Origin: Lachnoclostridium phytofermentans
Lineage (GTDB): Bacteria; Bacillota; Clostridia; Lachnospirales; Lachnospiraceae
Reading direction: 5' to 3'
NCBI RefSeq assembly: GCF_000733755.1
Contig: NZ_JPOF01000002.1
Coordinates: 434,001-498,000 of the forward strand
DNA length: 64,000 nucleotides
Shown here: in pieces, positions 1 to 9,275 of the stretch
How positions within the stretch are numbered: the first letter of the stretch is position 1
Layout: each line of letters starts with the position of its first letter
The notes under the pieces: model-generated
The model's input: the letters and a program-made list of their open reading frames with translations, nothing else
Databases searched by the model: none
Told to the model about the DNA's origin: nothing
Program-made: the position numbers and the translations under genes

Positions 1-26
1 CTTTTTCAAAATTACCATTTTCGATA

Positions 27-233
27 TTATTCATCATTTTGCGATATTGTCTGACAGAAAACTTCTTTTTTATATAATTTTACTAGACTTACTACATTTT
101 GTCTACTTTCTTTTACGAATATTTTTTTTCCATTCACTAAGGTAATTACTGTATCTGGAACCTCTTCTATGATTTCAATTAAATCACAATTTAGTGTAAA
201 TGGTATATCATTTAACCTAGTAAGATTAATCAT
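27..233 (-). CDS. flbD: FlbD-family flagellar protein
   Basis: A 68-residue protein starting MINLTRLNDIPF, the hallmark of the small FlbD family found in Firmicute flagellar operons between flgE and the motor genes. Its molecular role is not well defined. An upstream in-frame start at 290 would add 19 unrelated residues. The start at 233 is preferred because GGGAGG lies just in front of it and the family begins MINLT. It is the last complete gene of the flagellar operon here. Its end (ATGATGAATAA) overlaps possible ATG codons at 37 and 34 of a next gene that runs off the left edge; too little remains to identify that gene. Confidence 0.88.
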   Translation of the reverse strand: MINLTRLNDIPFTLNCDLIEIIEEVPDTVITLVNGKKIFVKESRQNVVSLVKLYKKEVFCQTISQNDE

Positions 234-337
234 GATATCCTCCCTTCCCTCGTTAGAACTTCCTGCATCCAAAGCCGTTGCATCAGACACAGGAAGTTAG
301 GCGGCGTTTATTGACGCCTTAGAAATTCTCTTCACTC

Positions 338-1777
338 TTATCTCTTCAGATTAATTAACTCCTCAAGAAGGGTATCTGAGGTTGTTATTATTCTTGAATT
401 TGCCTGGAATCCTCTTTGTGTTGTTATCATTTCAGTAAACTGCTGTGAAAGATCAACATTCGACATTTCAAGTACACCTGTTATAAATTTTCCACCAGAT
501 GATGTGATGTCCTCACCAACACCGTTAAACTCCCCAGAGTTAGGTGTTGCTGCAAACATATTGTTTCCAATCGCTTCTAATCCGGCTGGATTTGAGAACG
601 TAGCAACGACAACCTGTCCAAGCAATTTACGGTCTCCATTGTCGTAAGTACCAAAAATCATACCTTGCTGATCAACGGATATACCAGACATATTACCGGC
701 TGCTTTACCTGCACCTGATCCATCATCTTTGGTTCCCTTTGTGGATTCCACTGTTGTTGTACCACTGTTGTTATACATAGTAATGGAAGAGAAATCAATT
801 TTTACTTCTTTAAATGGATCAGGATCCGCATTAATTTTGAACTTAATGCTAGATGCATCCTCAGCATCATCCCCTACACTAACAAAGTTACCATTTGCTC
901 CATTAAATTTAAGATCGATTTCATCACACTCAACTTCTAAAGTACCATCTTCATTTACGGTAACAGAACCACTACCACTTCCAAAATTAAAATCCGTAAT
1001 ATTGGAAGCTTCGTATGTAATATCACCAGTGTCTGGATCAACTATTTCCTTTACGAAGATAGAATCCCCATTCTTATCATAGATGTTTTGAATGGTAACC
1101 TTATAATCACTCGTGGAATCTTCACTTTGTTTAATTTTCATCTCAGCGGTATAGCTGTTACCTAAATTATCAAAGAAAGACATATTCACGATACGACCTG
1201 CTTGTGATGTAAGGTTCGTATCCATACTATCGATGTTTCCATGAAGATAGATATCAGTAGTCGCTTCTGGAGCAGAATAAAGATTATCAGGTGACATAAC
1301 ACGAAGTGGTTTCACTGTGCCAGATACGGTCTTAGTCGGATCTTCTTGACTCGGCTCCCATCCCATTACGGTAGCACCAGTTGGGGTACATAAGGTACCT
1401 GCTGCATCTACATTAAAAGAACCTGCTTTGGTAAAAAAGTTGCCTACGCCATTATTTACAACAAAGAAACCATCTCCCTCAATCATCAAATCGAAAGGAT
1501 TATCAGTTCTTTGAGATCCACCGGTTTTTGTAATGCTTGTTGTAATTGATGCAAGATTTGCACCAAGACCAACCTGCATTGCGTTAGTACCGGCAGTTCC
1601 TGTTTTTGCATTAGGACCAGAAGCACTTTTTGTTGTTTGATATAAAATATCAGAAAATGTTGCTGAACTTGCTTTAAAACCTACTGTGTTGACGTTAGAT
1701 ATGTTATTACCAATAACGTCCATCTTGGTCTGGTGAACTCTAAGTCCGGAAACACCAGAATATAATGATCTCATCAT
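338..1777 (-). CDS. flgE: Flagellar hook protein FlgE
   Basis: Structural subunit of the flagellar hook, 479 aa, exported through the flagellar type III system. The N-terminus MMRSLYSGVSGL with the following NNISNVNTVGFK is the conserved FlgB/C/E/F/G rod-hook family motif. The C-terminus (SNVDLSQQFTEMI, then QRGFQANSR and LINLKR) is the matching terminal coiled-coil region. The middle part is the variable D1-D2 domain. AGGAGG lies 9 bases before the first of two ATGs, which supports the longer start. It follows flgD and the TIGR02530 gene, the normal order for a hook module. Confidence 0.97.
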   Translation of the reverse strand: MMRSLYSGVSGLRVHQTKMDVIGNNISNVNTVGFKASSATFSDILYQTTKSASGPNAKTGTAGTNAMQVGLGANLASITTSITKTGGSQRTDNPFDLMIEGDGFFVVNNGVGNFFTKAGSFNVDAAGTLCTPTGATVMGWEPSQEDPTKTVSGTVKPLRVMSPDNLYSAPEATTDIYLHGNIDSMDTNLTSQAGRIVNMSFFDNLGNSYTAEMKIKQSEDSTSDYKVTIQNIYDKNGDSIFVKEIVDPDTGDITYEASNITDFNFGSGSGSVTVNEDGTLEVECDEIDLKFNGANGNFVSVGDDAEDASSIKFKINADPDPFKEVKIDFSSITMYNNSGTTTVESTKGTKDDGSGAGKAAGNMSGISVDQQGMIFGTYDNGDRKLLGQVVVATFSNPAGLEAIGNNMFAATPNSGEFNGVGEDITSSGGKFITGVLEMSNVDLSQQFTEMITTQRGFQANSRIITTSDTLLEELINLKR

Positions 1778-1866
1778 AAGAAAAAACCTCCTACTAGGTG
1801 AATGTGATTAGCTTCTGTCAATCCACTAATATCGCTTCCCGAAGGTCCAGCGTTTCATTCACATCT

Positions 1867-2265
1867 TTACATTATTACTGCACCGTCAATGTTTGTAAAT
1901 ACTTTATCCTCTCCATCATTCACTGCAGTAACTACGGTATTATTTTTAATATTTACTATAAATGCGAGATTGTCCACCATGACTAACGACTCTTTGATTC
2001 CTTTCTCACTTGCCCTTCTCGCTCCTGATTGTAACCGTTCTAATTGAGAACTAGTCAAATCAATATTTCTACTTAATAGGCGCTCATTTGCGTGTTTTGA
2101 GAATTTAAGCTCCGTAACCCTTGCAGTCGATTGCTGCTCCAATAAGATTTCACTAAAGCTCTTTCCACTTAGGTTTATGGAGGATGTCGTTTGCTTATTA
2201 CTATTCGGCAGATATCTACTTGCTGCCTGTTCGATGGAGGTAAAGTTTTTATTTATTTGATTCAT
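1867..2265 (-). CDS. TIGR02530-type flagellar operon protein
   Basis: A 132-residue protein with the signature FSKHANERLLSRNI near the middle, typical of the small flagellar-operon family TIGR02530 found between flgD and flgE in Firmicutes. Its function is unproven; a role in hook assembly is inferred from position only. A GTG at 2274 is one base from the AGGAGT ribosome site and so unlikely to be used. The ATG at 2265 is 10 bases away and was chosen. There is no signal peptide or membrane segment. Confidence 0.85.
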   Translation of the reverse strand: MNQINKNFTSIEQAASRYLPNSNKQTTSSINLSGKSFSEILLEQQSTARVTELKFSKHANERLLSRNIDLTSSQLERLQSGARRASEKGIKESLVMVDNLAFIVNIKNNTVVTAVNDGEDKVFTNIDGAVIM

Positions 2266-2311
2266 ACTTATCACTACTCCTGTCGATTACGAAAACAAAC
2301 CTTTGTTTCTC

Positions 2312-3151
2312 TTAAACTAATGCGTCTTCTGTGGGATTTGAATTATCATTATCGCCACTGCCATTATCTCCTCCGGATTCTGTGTTCCCATCTCCAGAAG
2401 GCATACTAGTTGCTTCAGAATTAACAACTTTAACATGAACCTGATCTGATATTGTGGTATATAATGAATCATTAAATACAACAGCAGGTTTATATTCTCC
2501 GTTTGGTAAAGAAGATAAGATATCTTTACTAATCGTCACCTTATTACCATCCAGTGTTACATGCTTTGAATCTAATATGAGGTTGTTAATGATGACAGCT
2601 ACTTGATTAGCTACGGTTTCGCCTTCCCCAAGATTTACTTCAAAGGTAAGGTCACTTGGTTTGTCTGCATCAAATTCGAAATTCACTTTATTTGGAACCT
2701 TAGGTCTACCTTGTTCAATAATGTAGTTATTATCAACCACAGTATATAGCTGATCCAAATCATAAAGATCGCCATTTACAGAAAGTTTAGCTTTTAACTT
2801 TGACATATTTACAAAATCAACTGTTCCACTGACATAAGTAGTTTTTCCATTGCTATCTGTTGTGGTTAAGATAACATCTTTTCCTACCAAGTTAAAGGCT
2901 TGAGATTTATCCGTTGCCGCAGTTAAGTTTTGTAATTCTTCTAACTGAGAAAACGTTGCTAACTGAGATACAAACTCGGTATCTGTACTTGGATTCAACG
3001 GATCCTGATTCTGCATCTGACAAACCAGTAATTGTAAAAATGCGTCTTTACCAAGCTCTGAAGTTCCAACTTTCGTTTTATTTGTCGTTGTAATGGCACT
3101 ATTTGCTTGTTCTAATATTCCTTCTTTGACACTACCTATAATCTCTGCCAT
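2312..3151 (-). CDS. flgD: Flagellar hook capping protein FlgD
   Basis: Scaffold protein that caps the growing hook, 279 aa. The N-terminal region contains [19 protein letters not shown] followed by [14 protein letters not shown], the defining FlgD motif. The middle holds an FlgD Ig/Tudor-like region. The tail (about the last 28 residues) is rich in Ser, Gly, Asp and Asn, a low-complexity end not usual in the family. The chosen start MAEIIGSVK has AGGAGGG 5-6 bases upstream; the longer frame to 3217 has no such site and would add 22 foreign residues. It is preceded by fliK, as expected for the hook-length module. Confidence 0.95.
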   Translation of the reverse strand: MAEIIGSVKEGILEQANSAITTTNKTKVGTSELGKDAFLQLLVCQMQNQDPLNPSTDTEFVSQLATFSQLEELQNLTAATDKSQAFNLVGKDVILTTTDSNGKTTYVSGTVDFVNMSKLKAKLSVNGDLYDLDQLYTVVDNNYIIEQGRPKVPNKVNFEFDADKPSDLTFEVNLGEGETVANQVAVIINNLILDSKHVTLDGNKVTISKDILSSLPNGEYKPAVVFNDSLYTTISDQVHVKVVNSEATSMPSGDGNTESGGDNGSGDNDNSNPTEDALV

Positions 3152-3269
3152 ATTACCCTCCTTTCCTGCGCATGTTTTCTGCGCATCCGAAGTTTGTGCC
3201 GAGGATCTCAAAGGCACGAAACTTCCTGTTGAAAAAACTCTGTTTTCTCAACTTACTCCATTTTACAAG

Positions 3270-4652
3270 TTAAGCCGAAGTGTCAAAATTTGAACCAGTT
3301 AAAACATCTAAGTTCTCTTTTTCCTCTTCTTCGATAGTAATATCTTCTAAACCATCTACTTGAAGAATTTTATTCGTTTTTGCCTTTCCTTGCTCGCTAT
3401 TACTATTTTGTCCATCCATTTGACTACTTTGATTAAAAGAAAAGTTAGCAACAGTAACTTCAATTTCTTCTACTTTTAATCCTTGTGCCTCAAGGTTTTC
3501 TTTTAGTACTTGAATCTGACTTTCGATTGCTTCTTTCGCAACTTGAGTCTGGGTAATAAAAGAAGCTGTTAAAACGCCTTCTTTGGAGCTTATGTTCAGC
3601 TGTACTCTTCCAAGGTGTTCTGGATTTAACATCATATCCATCGAAGTTTGTGAAGGTTTTATCACTACTTTTATCTGTTCAACAATCTGATTCGTAATAT
3701 TACGCAATTCTTGAATTGTTGTTAACCCATCAGAAAAATCAGTTCTTGTTGTCGTTACTGTCTGAGTTAAATGATTTAAAAACTGTTCTCCTGGCGTTAA
3801 TTGCTTCTCTGATGTTTGATCCTTCTCTTGACTATCCATAGATTGATTTGAAGTACCATCTTTTGTCTGTTTTACAGCTTCAAACTTAAAGTCGACGGCA
3901 CTTTCTTCCACCGTATCGGTATCATTATTTACTTCCCCGGCTTTGATGTTGTTATTACTAACACTATCAATAGGTTCCTCGGTATTCAATTCATCTTCCG
4001 ATTGCTTAAGAAGAGATGCAAAATCTTTCTCCAGGTCTTGTAATGCTAAAACATCCTCTTGCCCAATACCAGATTGATCCATGATTTGATTCAGAGATTC
4101 TAATAACTGATTTAATGATTGATTTAAACTTTCATCGGTCAATAACATCGTGATATCTTCTGTACCAGCACTCGCAAGTGTTAATTGCTTTAGACTCTCT
4201 GGATTTAGTAAATCAAGCATGGAAAGCCCGAGAATACTCATAAATTCTGTTAGCTCTTCCTCCGTAATGGAAAGAGTCTTTAAAATTGTTTCTTTTATTT
4301 CCTCCACAGCTTTCGTAATACTGTCCGCTTGACTACTTAAGTCTTGTTTCTCTGTTTCACTAGATACCGGCTTTGCATCGGGAGTTTTATTCTCATTCGT
4401 TACAGGATTCTTTGTAGAATCTTGATTCGAGGATGTAATATTATCATTCGATACTTTCGTAGTAGCATCCTTATTCTTATCTTGATACGAGGCGTTCTCT
4501 TTTTCAGGCTTTGACTTAATTTCAGAGTTTCCTTGTAGCATCTTTTCAAAGGATAATGATTTATTACTATTCGTAGTCTTACTTTCAAAAGCAATTGAGC
4601 TTAGGAAATTTGCAGTATCTACTGCACCTTTGCCAACGGATTGCATCTGCAC
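3270..4652 (-). CDS. fliK: Flagellar hook-length control protein FliK
   Basis: A 460-aa protein that measures hook length and triggers the export switch. The first two thirds are acidic, Ser/Thr/Gln-rich and low in complexity, as in the family. The C-terminal globular domain (about residues 325-410) has the FliK/Flg_hook motif with PEHLGRVQLNISSKEG and repeated amphipathic helices ending in LEAQGLKVEEIEV. The start is probably the GTG at 4652: AGGAGG lies 7 bases upstream, versus 13 for the ATG at 4646. It lies between the MotE-like gene and flgD. Confidence 0.9.
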   Translation of the reverse strand: MQMQSVGKGAVDTANFLSSIAFESKTTNSNKSLSFEKMLQGNSEIKSKPEKENASYQDKNKDATTKVSNDNITSSNQDSTKNPVTNENKTPDAKPVSSETEKQDLSSQADSITKAVEEIKETILKTLSITEEELTEFMSILGLSMLDLLNPESLKQLTLASAGTEDITMLLTDESLNQSLNQLLESLNQIMDQSGIGQEDVLALQDLEKDFASLLKQSEDELNTEEPIDSVSNNNIKAGEVNNDTDTVEESAVDFKFEAVKQTKDGTSNQSMDSQEKDQTSEKQLTPGEQFLNHLTQTVTTTRTDFSDGLTTIQELRNITNQIVEQIKVVIKPSQTSMDMMLNPEHLGRVQLNISSKEGVLTASFITQTQVAKEAIESQIQVLKENLEAQGLKVEEIEVTVANFSFNQSSQMDGQNSNSEQGKAKTNKILQVDGLEDITIEEEEKENLDVLTGSNFDTSA

Positions 4653-4758
4653 ACGCGTTCCTCCTTTCTTTCATCATAATTTATGTAAAGCTTATAAAGC
4701 TTTGCATACCTTAATATTCAGCAAAAGACTTTGTAGCATCTATGTTTAGCTTTTATGT

Positions 4759-5544
4759 TTAATTTGTCAAACTTGCCTTAATACTATTTAACTTATCTTC
4801 ATCCATATCAGCCATTTTCTTAAATATTTTTGCTGCATAGAGCTGATCCATCCTATCAAAAATCGCTGCACTTTCATCTGCTTTCATACTGAGTAATACT
4901 TTTGCGGTCCATTCGATATCAGCTGTCATCTCCTCTATCACTTGAGCAGCTTGAGATGGCTTCATTGTCTTAATAATTTTTGCTTTCTCTTTAATGCTTT
5001 CATCATATTGTAATTGTTCTAACACCAAACGATATATTTCTTCTGCTGTTGTTGGATTGATCTCTTCATAGTATTTTTTATATTCTTCAATACTTGGAGC
5101 TTTATCATTAAATACAACGTTCTTATCAAACGCTTTTACTCGTTCCTCAAATGCAAGTACATTATCTTCGAATACTTTTAACCTTGCAACTTCAGCTTCT
5201 AATTGGGCTATCCTATCGGTATAGGTTTTGTTAGACTGTGTTGCAGCATCTAACTCCACCTCCAATTCTTTAATTCGGTTAACAGCATCTGTAATACTTT
5301 CAAAAGGATAGTTTTCCTCCCATATCAACTGGTCTTCCGAAACTGGTGGCAATAAATATTTCATAATAGGAACATTTTTTAATGACGGACGTAATGAAGT
5401 ACCGATGCCACCTACATCCAAGCGTAACAATACTCCTAAGAGAAGAAGCCATATCAACATAATACCCCCAACTACAAGAACTGTTGCCAGTGTACCACCT
5501 GATTTTTTCTTCTTATCCATATCATCACGTTTCTTCCTTGCCAT
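4759..5544 (-). CDS. MotE-like flagellar membrane protein
   Basis: A 261-aa protein with a short, very basic cytoplasmic start (KKRDDMDKKKK), one transmembrane helix at about residues 17-41, a coiled coil at about 85-135, and a C-terminal MgtE-N-like helical repeat (residues about 165-255, with MKPSQAAQVIEEM and MKADESAAIFDRM). This layout is that of the MotE/YlxF proteins found after fliJ in Firmicutes, which are proposed chaperones of the stator protein MotB. The ATG shares one base with the fliJ stop (TAATG), so it is translationally coupled. The role is inferred from family and position. Confidence 0.8.
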   Translation of the reverse strand: MARKKRDDMDKKKKSGGTLATVLVVGGIMLIWLLLLGVLLRLDVGGIGTSLRPSLKNVPIMKYLLPPVSEDQLIWEENYPFESITDAVNRIKELEVELDAATQSNKTYTDRIAQLEAEVARLKVFEDNVLAFEERVKAFDKNVVFNDKAPSIEEYKKYYEEINPTTAEEIYRLVLEQLQYDESIKEKAKIIKTMKPSQAAQVIEEMTADIEWTAKVLLSMKADESAAIFDRMDQLYAAKIFKKMADMDEDKLNSIKASLTN

Positions 5545-5999
5545 TACACGTTCTCCTTTGCTTTCTTGCCATATTGGAAGCTGACTAATTCGTCAATCTC
5601 CTTCATTTCTTCCCCTGCATATTCTTTGAGATACCCATCAAAAGCGCTTTCTCTAAGTTTATCATGGGTTTTTCGTTCAATCATTGCAATTTTCAGTCGT
5701 TGCATCGCCAGTTCTACTGCTTGCTCTGCCTTTACTACAGCTTTTCTCTGTTGCTTAATCAACTGTTTCATTGACTCTATCGCATCTTCTAATCTTCGGA
5801 TTTTCACTAAGTTTAGAGTTGAAGACATTGCTTCCGTTAGCTGAAATTCATAGGAATCCTTTCTCTCTATTAGTTCCATGAGCTTATGCTCTTCGTCCAT
5901 TAATTTTGCTTTTGCAATGCCATAATCATTTTTTTCTTGCTCTTCTAGCTTATTTTTTATATTTAATATACTTTGCATTGGATAGACGAACTTCTTCAT
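5544..5999 (-). CDS. fliJ: Flagellar export protein FliJ
   Basis: A 151-aa, highly charged, almost wholly coiled-coil protein starting MKKFVYPMQSILNIK. This is the typical FliJ N-terminus and helix pattern (FliJ/YscO family). FliJ acts as the stalk of the FliI ATPase ring and as an escort for export chaperones. GGAGG lies 6 bases before the ATG at 5999. A longer frame to 6035 would run back into fliI and lacks a ribosome site. It is followed by the MotE-like gene with a one-base overlap. Confidence 0.9.
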   Translation of the reverse strand: MKKFVYPMQSILNIKNKLEEQEKNDYGIAKAKLMDEEHKLMELIERKDSYEFQLTEAMSSTLNLVKIRRLEDAIESMKQLIKQQRKAVVKAEQAVELAMQRLKIAMIERKTHDKLRESAFDGYLKEYAGEEMKEIDELVSFQYGKKAKENV

Positions 6000-6024
6000 A
6001 TTTAGCCTCCATGCTGCGACTATT

Positions 6025-7329
6025 TTAATCTTCAAATATGCTTTCTAATCTGTGTATGGTATCATCAAAGTCTGCTTTCTCTTCCACTTGTTGACATAGA
6101 AAATCATTTACCTGTTCAATCTTTTTTATAGCATAATCAATGTTTTTATTTGTACCAGATTTGTAAGCTCCAATATTAATTAAATCCTCAGCGTCCTGAT
6201 ACGTTGCTAATACCATCTTTAATTTACCAGCAAGCTGTTTGTGTTCCGAAGTCGCAATAGCGCTCATTACACGAGATATACTTGCTAAAACATCGATTGC
6301 GGGATAATGATTCTTTTGGGCCAGTTTTCTCGATAGCATAATATGGCCATCAAGGATACCCCTTGCAGTATCAGTAATTGGCTCATTAAAATCATCACCA
6401 TCTACTAAAACAGTATAAAGCCCCGTTATAGATCCTTTGTCGCTATTGCCAGCTCTTTCTAAAAGTTTCGGCATCTCAGCGTAAACACTTGGAGGATATC
6501 CTCTCGATACCGGCGGTTCTCCACTAGCTAGTCCGATTTCTCTTTGAGCCATAGAAAATCTTGTTAAAGAGTCCATCATTAACAAAACATCTTTTCCTTT
6601 ATCTCTAAAATACTCTGCAATCGCCGTTGCAGTCTTTGCTGCTTTTTTACGTATGAGTGCTGGTTTATCTGAAGTAGCGATTACTAACACAGAACGCTTT
6701 ACACCTTCTGGTCCCAAATCTCTTTCAATAAATTCTTTTACTTCCCTACCACGCTCTCCTATGAGTGCAATTACATTAATATCAGCTTTCGTATTCCTTG
6801 CAAACATACCAAGTAAAGTACTTTTTCCTACACCACTACCGGCAAAGATACCGATACGCTGCCCTTTTCCTATCGTCAACAAGCCATCGACGGCTCGTAC
6901 ACCAAGTGATAAGACTTCTCCAATCAATTCTCTATCCATTGGATCTGGAGCTTTTGCATCAACAGGATAACTATCACTTAACGAAAGAGTGCTCATATCC
7001 ATTGGATTACCTAAGCCATCTAACGCTTGACCTAGCAGTTCATCTCCAACTTTAACCAACAATGGCTCTTTACGGTTTAATACCATACTTCCTACCCCAA
7101 TTCCTGTGATATCATCGTATGGCATAAGCAGAAGTCTGTCGTCTTTAAATCCGATAACTTCTGCTTTCACTGCTATATTACTGTCTTGTGAAATAATTTC
7201 ACAAACGTCATTCACGTTGGCTTCAGGGCCGATAGATTCCACCGTAAGTCCAACTACCTTTGTCACCTTACCCAAACGGTTTGCATATGATTTCATTAGA
7301 AGTTCTTCATACTTGTTAAAATCTATCAT
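6025..7329 (-). CDS. fliI: Flagellum-specific ATPase FliI
   Basis: The 434-aa ATPase that powers unfolding and export of flagellar subunits, homologous to F1 beta. Walker A GSGVGKST lies at about 164-171, the Walker B region at LLMMDSLTRF, and the family signature SRGYPPSVYAEMPKL is present. Length and motifs are complete. It is placed between fliH (its regulator) and fliJ (its stalk), the normal order. The ribosome site AGGGGTAGGA is close to the ATG. Confidence 0.97.
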   Translation of the reverse strand: MIDFNKYEELLMKSYANRLGKVTKVVGLTVESIGPEANVNDVCEIISQDSNIAVKAEVIGFKDDRLLLMPYDDITGIGVGSMVLNRKEPLLVKVGDELLGQALDGLGNPMDMSTLSLSDSYPVDAKAPDPMDRELIGEVLSLGVRAVDGLLTIGKGQRIGIFAGSGVGKSTLLGMFARNTKADINVIALIGERGREVKEFIERDLGPEGVKRSVLVIATSDKPALIRKKAAKTATAIAEYFRDKGKDVLLMMDSLTRFSMAQREIGLASGEPPVSRGYPPSVYAEMPKLLERAGNSDKGSITGLYTVLVDGDDFNEPITDTARGILDGHIMLSRKLAQKNHYPAIDVLASISRVMSAIATSEHKQLAGKLKMVLATYQDAEDLINIGAYKSGTNKNIDYAIKKIEQVNDFLCQQVEEKADFDDTIHRLESIFED

Positions 7330-7381
7330 TCCTACCCCTATTCCCGTACATTCTTTTGCATTATTACTTTTCTTTGTTTTC

Positions 7382-8248
7382 CTATTTCCCTGCTAATAAT
7401 TTCATATCAGTCGCTAAATTCTTTAATTGGACATCTAAGCTACAATCTATGATACGGCTATCTGTCTCTATGAGACACTGTCCCTTTTTAAGAAGTCGAT
7501 CCTCCACAATTTCAAGTTCCGTATTTTCTCTTAGTTTACATAGGATTTCTTCCTTTTTGGAACAAACTATATCAAACTCATCATTTGAAACACGGATAAG
7601 GTAGGAGCTACTATTTTCAATCGTAAGAAACTCCCTTTCGATTAAGTGGTACACGATTTCTTTCTTATCCTCTAATAAAACACCAGTAAAATGCTCCATA
7701 AAACCTAGAAACAGTTCTACAAAAGAAGGCTCTAATTCTCGTATCTTTTGCTCATACTCTTCTTTTAAACGATTCTTCTGCTCATTTAACTCAGAAAGCT
7801 TATTTTGATGTTCAATGAACGCTTCTTGCTTGCCTTTTTCATATCCTTCTTGCTTTGCTTTCTGCATGATATCAATTTTTATCTTCTCTGCATCAAGTTT
7901 TGCCTGATTTATCATACGAACAACTTCAGCTTTTGCTTGCTCAATAATTTGCTGTGATTGTTCCATCAACTTACGATTATTTTCAAGCATTTGCTCTTCC
8001 GTTTGTCGTATCAGTTCCTCTTCACTTGGCTTTTCTTCTTCCGATAATGCCTCGATTTTTATCGCCGATATTCCTTTAATAAACCCATCATTGCCTTCCT
8101 CACTAGACGCATGCTCACCTGTGATTTCAGCACTTTTATATCTACTGTCCAAAAACCTCTGAATGTGTTCTTCCGATAAGGTGTTAGTGTCAATCACCTT
8201 TTTTTCTTCTTCATACCGGATCGAATACGCCTTTATCACATTAGACAA
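7382..8248 (-). CDS. fliH: Flagellar assembly protein FliH
   Basis: About 288 aa; binds and regulates FliI. The N-terminal part is acidic and disordered, the middle (residues about 75-180) is a long charged coiled coil, and the C-terminal domain (PSFVELFLGFMEHF onward) is the V-ATPase E-subunit-like FliH fold. The preferred start is the TTG at 8248. It lies 8 bases after GGAGGTGA, a near-perfect anti-16S match inside the end of fliG, and gives the LSNVIKAY start seen in FliH proteins. A GTG at 8266 with a weaker AGAGG is the alternative. The gene overlaps the fliG stop by 8 bases. Confidence 0.88.
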   Translation of the reverse strand: MSNVIKAYSIRYEEEKKVIDTNTLSEEHIQRFLDSRYKSAEITGEHASSEEGNDGFIKGISAIKIEALSEEEKPSEEELIRQTEEQMLENNRKLMEQSQQIIEQAKAEVVRMINQAKLDAEKIKIDIMQKAKQEGYEKGKQEAFIEHQNKLSELNEQKNRLKEEYEQKIRELEPSFVELFLGFMEHFTGVLLEDKKEIVYHLIEREFLTIENSSSYLIRVSNDEFDIVCSKKEEILCKLRENTELEIVEDRLLKKGQCLIETDSRIIDCSLDVQLKNLATDMKLLAGK

Positions 8249-9260
8249 CGATCTCGTCACCTCCACCTCTGGAAATGATGATTTCAGCAGAGTCTTCCAG
8301 TTTTCTGATTATATTAACAATCTTCTGTTGAGCTTCTTCAACATCCTTCAGACGTACAGGTCCCATAAATTCCATATCTTCCTTAATCATAGCAGAAAGA
8401 CGCTTACTCAAGTTATTGAAAATAATACTCTGTACTTCTTCTGTTGTACTCTTAAGAGCAACTGCAAGTTCGTTGTTATCCACTTCACGAAGCACACGCT
8501 GTATGGATTTGTCGTCCAGTGTAATAATATCTTCGAAGACAAACATTTTCTTTCGAATTTCGTCTGCAAGTTCTGGTTCTTCAAGTTCCAGATTCTCCAG
8601 AATATGTCGCTCAGTTCCACGGTCTACCGTATTTAAGATATCGACAATGGCATCAACACCACCTGCGATTGTGTAATCCTGATTTACTAAAGAAGATAAC
8701 TTTCTTTCTAACACTCGCTCCACTTCTTTAATTACGTCAGGTGAAGTACGATCCATCTGTGCAATACGTTTCGCAACATCTGCCTGCTTATCGGGCGTTA
8801 AGGAAGAAATTATCGTAGCAGCCTGTCCTGCAGATAGATAAGATAATATAAGTGCTATGGTTTGTGGATGCTCATCCTGAATAAAGTTTAATAACTGATT
8901 TGCATCTGTTTTTCTAACAAACTCGAATGGACGAACTTGTAAAGAAGCAGTAAGTTTTCCAAGCACTTCTTTTGCTTTTTCTGGTCCCAACGCTTTTTCT
9001 AGTAAGTCTTTCGCATAAGTAATGCCACCCTCAGCAATATACTGCTGAGCAAGACATACCTGATAGAATTCATCAAGAATTGCTTCCTTTGTAGAAGGAG
9101 CGATGCTTCTTGTATTTGCTATCTCTAAGGTGAGTTGTTCTATTTCATCTTCCTTTAAATGTTTAAATATATTTGCCGAACGTTCCGGTCCTAATGCAAT
9201 CAGAAGGATTGCAGATTTTTGAACACCAGTTAGTTCTGATGATACTTGCTTTAAAGCCAT
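8241..9260 (-). CDS. fliG: Flagellar motor switch protein FliG
   Basis: A 339-aa rotor protein linking the MS ring to the stator. It shows the FliG N-domain (GVQKSAILLIALGPERSANI), the middle domain with EHPQTIALILSYL, and the C-terminal torque domain with charged helix residues (LADEIRKKMFVFEDI). Length is normal. It is directly downstream of fliF, its binding partner, with 15 bases between them, and its tail carries the fliH ribosome site. GGAGGCAAGAT precedes the ATG. Confidence 0.97.
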   Translation of the reverse strand: MALKQVSSELTGVQKSAILLIALGPERSANIFKHLKEDEIEQLTLEIANTRSIAPSTKEAILDEFYQVCLAQQYIAEGGITYAKDLLEKALGPEKAKEVLGKLTASLQVRPFEFVRKTDANQLLNFIQDEHPQTIALILSYLSAGQAATIISSLTPDKQADVAKRIAQMDRTSPDVIKEVERVLERKLSSLVNQDYTIAGGVDAIVDILNTVDRGTERHILENLELEEPELADEIRKKMFVFEDIITLDDKSIQRVLREVDNNELAVALKSTTEEVQSIIFNNLSKRLSAMIKEDMEFMGPVRLKDVEEAQQKIVNIIRKLEDSAEIIISRGGGDEIVV

Positions 9261-9275
9261 ATCTTGCCTCCTTAA

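Noticed and set aside
1-37. Possible start of a motor gene (ATG at 37 or 34) overlapping the end of flbD
   Set aside because: Only 11-12 codons remain in the window and they do not match a clear MotA or MotP start.
8163-8636. 157-aa plus-strand open frame
   Set aside because: It lies wholly opposite fliG and fliH, has no ribosome site and no recognisable composition; a shadow of real genes.
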